A DNA stretch of 31,252 nucleotides from Saccoglossus kowalevskii. Its lineage: Eukaryota; Hemichordata; Enteropneusta; Harrimaniidae. The stretch lies in contig NW_003112484.1 in assembly GCF_000003605.2 (NCBI RefSeq), positions 196,209-227,460 of the forward strand, read 5' to 3'. Made by a program: the position numbers and the translations under genes. Below the pieces are notes generated by a model that had not been told where the DNA came from, searched no databases, and was given only the letters and a program-made list of their open reading frames with translations. Positions 31,054 through 31,252 of the stretch are shown here, one piece after another (the first letter of the stretch is position 1; every line of letters begins with the position of its first letter).

Positions 31054-31252
31054 TATGGTACAATGCCATGATGTCACACTCACACAGACAAAGGCAGGTG
31101 GACATTTTTTTGTAAAAACTCTCAATTCTGTCTTCAACACAGAAGAAATAAAACAAAATAGACTATTACATTGGTGAAAATTGCAACAATCAGTTCTACA
31201 GTGATACAAACAACAATTGTATATGAAACACAAAATGACCAAATGTTCATTT

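Larger units (their letters stand above)
8663..31252 (-). other. NR6A1: Upstream NR6A1 intron, at least 22.6 kb, running off the right edge
   Basis: The acceptor at 8663 opens an intron whose donor is not in the window. I looked on the minus strand for reverse-complement codings of GCNF zinc-finger motifs (CEGCKGFF, NRCQYCR, CGDRATGLHYG, NKSIGPVQ) and saw none. The DNA-binding-domain exons therefore most likely lie to the right. Short exons under about 60 nt could have been missed by eye. The interval is filled with repeats, minisatellites and candidate regulatory motifs listed below. Confidence 0.75.

Noticed and set aside
1-31252. tRNA, rRNA or snRNA genes
   Set aside because: I found no convincing A-box/B-box pair or conserved RNA core. 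GGTTCAA-type words at 1124 and 7932 lack the rest of a tRNA.

Overview
The window looks like AT-rich nuclear DNA from an invertebrate animal. It has long introns, many A/T homopolymers, low-complexity tracts, and a dense load of small non-autonomous transposons and minisatellites. Only one gene can be supported. On the minus strand it is the 3' end of an NR6A1 (germ cell nuclear factor, GCNF) nuclear receptor, closer in motif content to vertebrate GCNF than I would expect of arthropod HR4. Two elements with a tandem-repeat core and a 3' stem-loop resemble the 'pearl' elements of bivalves and the related Helentron-type non-autonomous elements. That makes a mollusc or other lophotrochozoan a reasonable first guess, but an invertebrate deuterostome is not excluded.

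Layout from left to right. Positions 1-6199 are the 3' flank and probable 3' UTR of the receptor gene. This stretch contains a MITE-like element at 4313-4417, a TTAA-flanked piggyBac-like MITE at 4843-5028, several poly(A)-signal candidates, and a triple DR1-type nuclear receptor half-site array at 3778-3797. Positions 6200-6459 are the terminal coding exon and 7999-8662 the penultimate coding exon. The two join in frame (664 + 260 nt = 308 codons including stop) and encode the hinge plus the whole ligand-binding domain. The 1.5 kb intron between them carries a 72-bp TTAA-flanked inverted repeat and a 634-bp pearl/Helentron-like element.

Positions 8663-31252 are at least 22.6 kb of upstream intron. 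I found no DNA-binding-domain exon there, so the zinc-finger exons should lie beyond the right edge. The intron holds three copies of a TA-flanked terminal-inverted-repeat element, a second copy of the 4313 MITE, and further pearl-like material at 22.4-22.7 and 25.2-25.8 kb. It also holds several minisatellites, G-quadruplex-prone tracts, and clusters of candidate transcription-factor motifs (RFX X-boxes, CTCF-like and YY1-like motifs).

The observations most worth checking are four. One is a 49-bp minisatellite (17752-17970) that repeats a CCAAT-box/E-box pair with fixed spacing, plus a single-copy pair of the same architecture 5.5 kb away. The second is the family of tandem-core elements sharing a 3' tail. 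The third is the pair of oppositely oriented MITEs. The fourth is a possible plus-strand first exon at 14906-14945. All regulatory claims rest on motif reading by eye.
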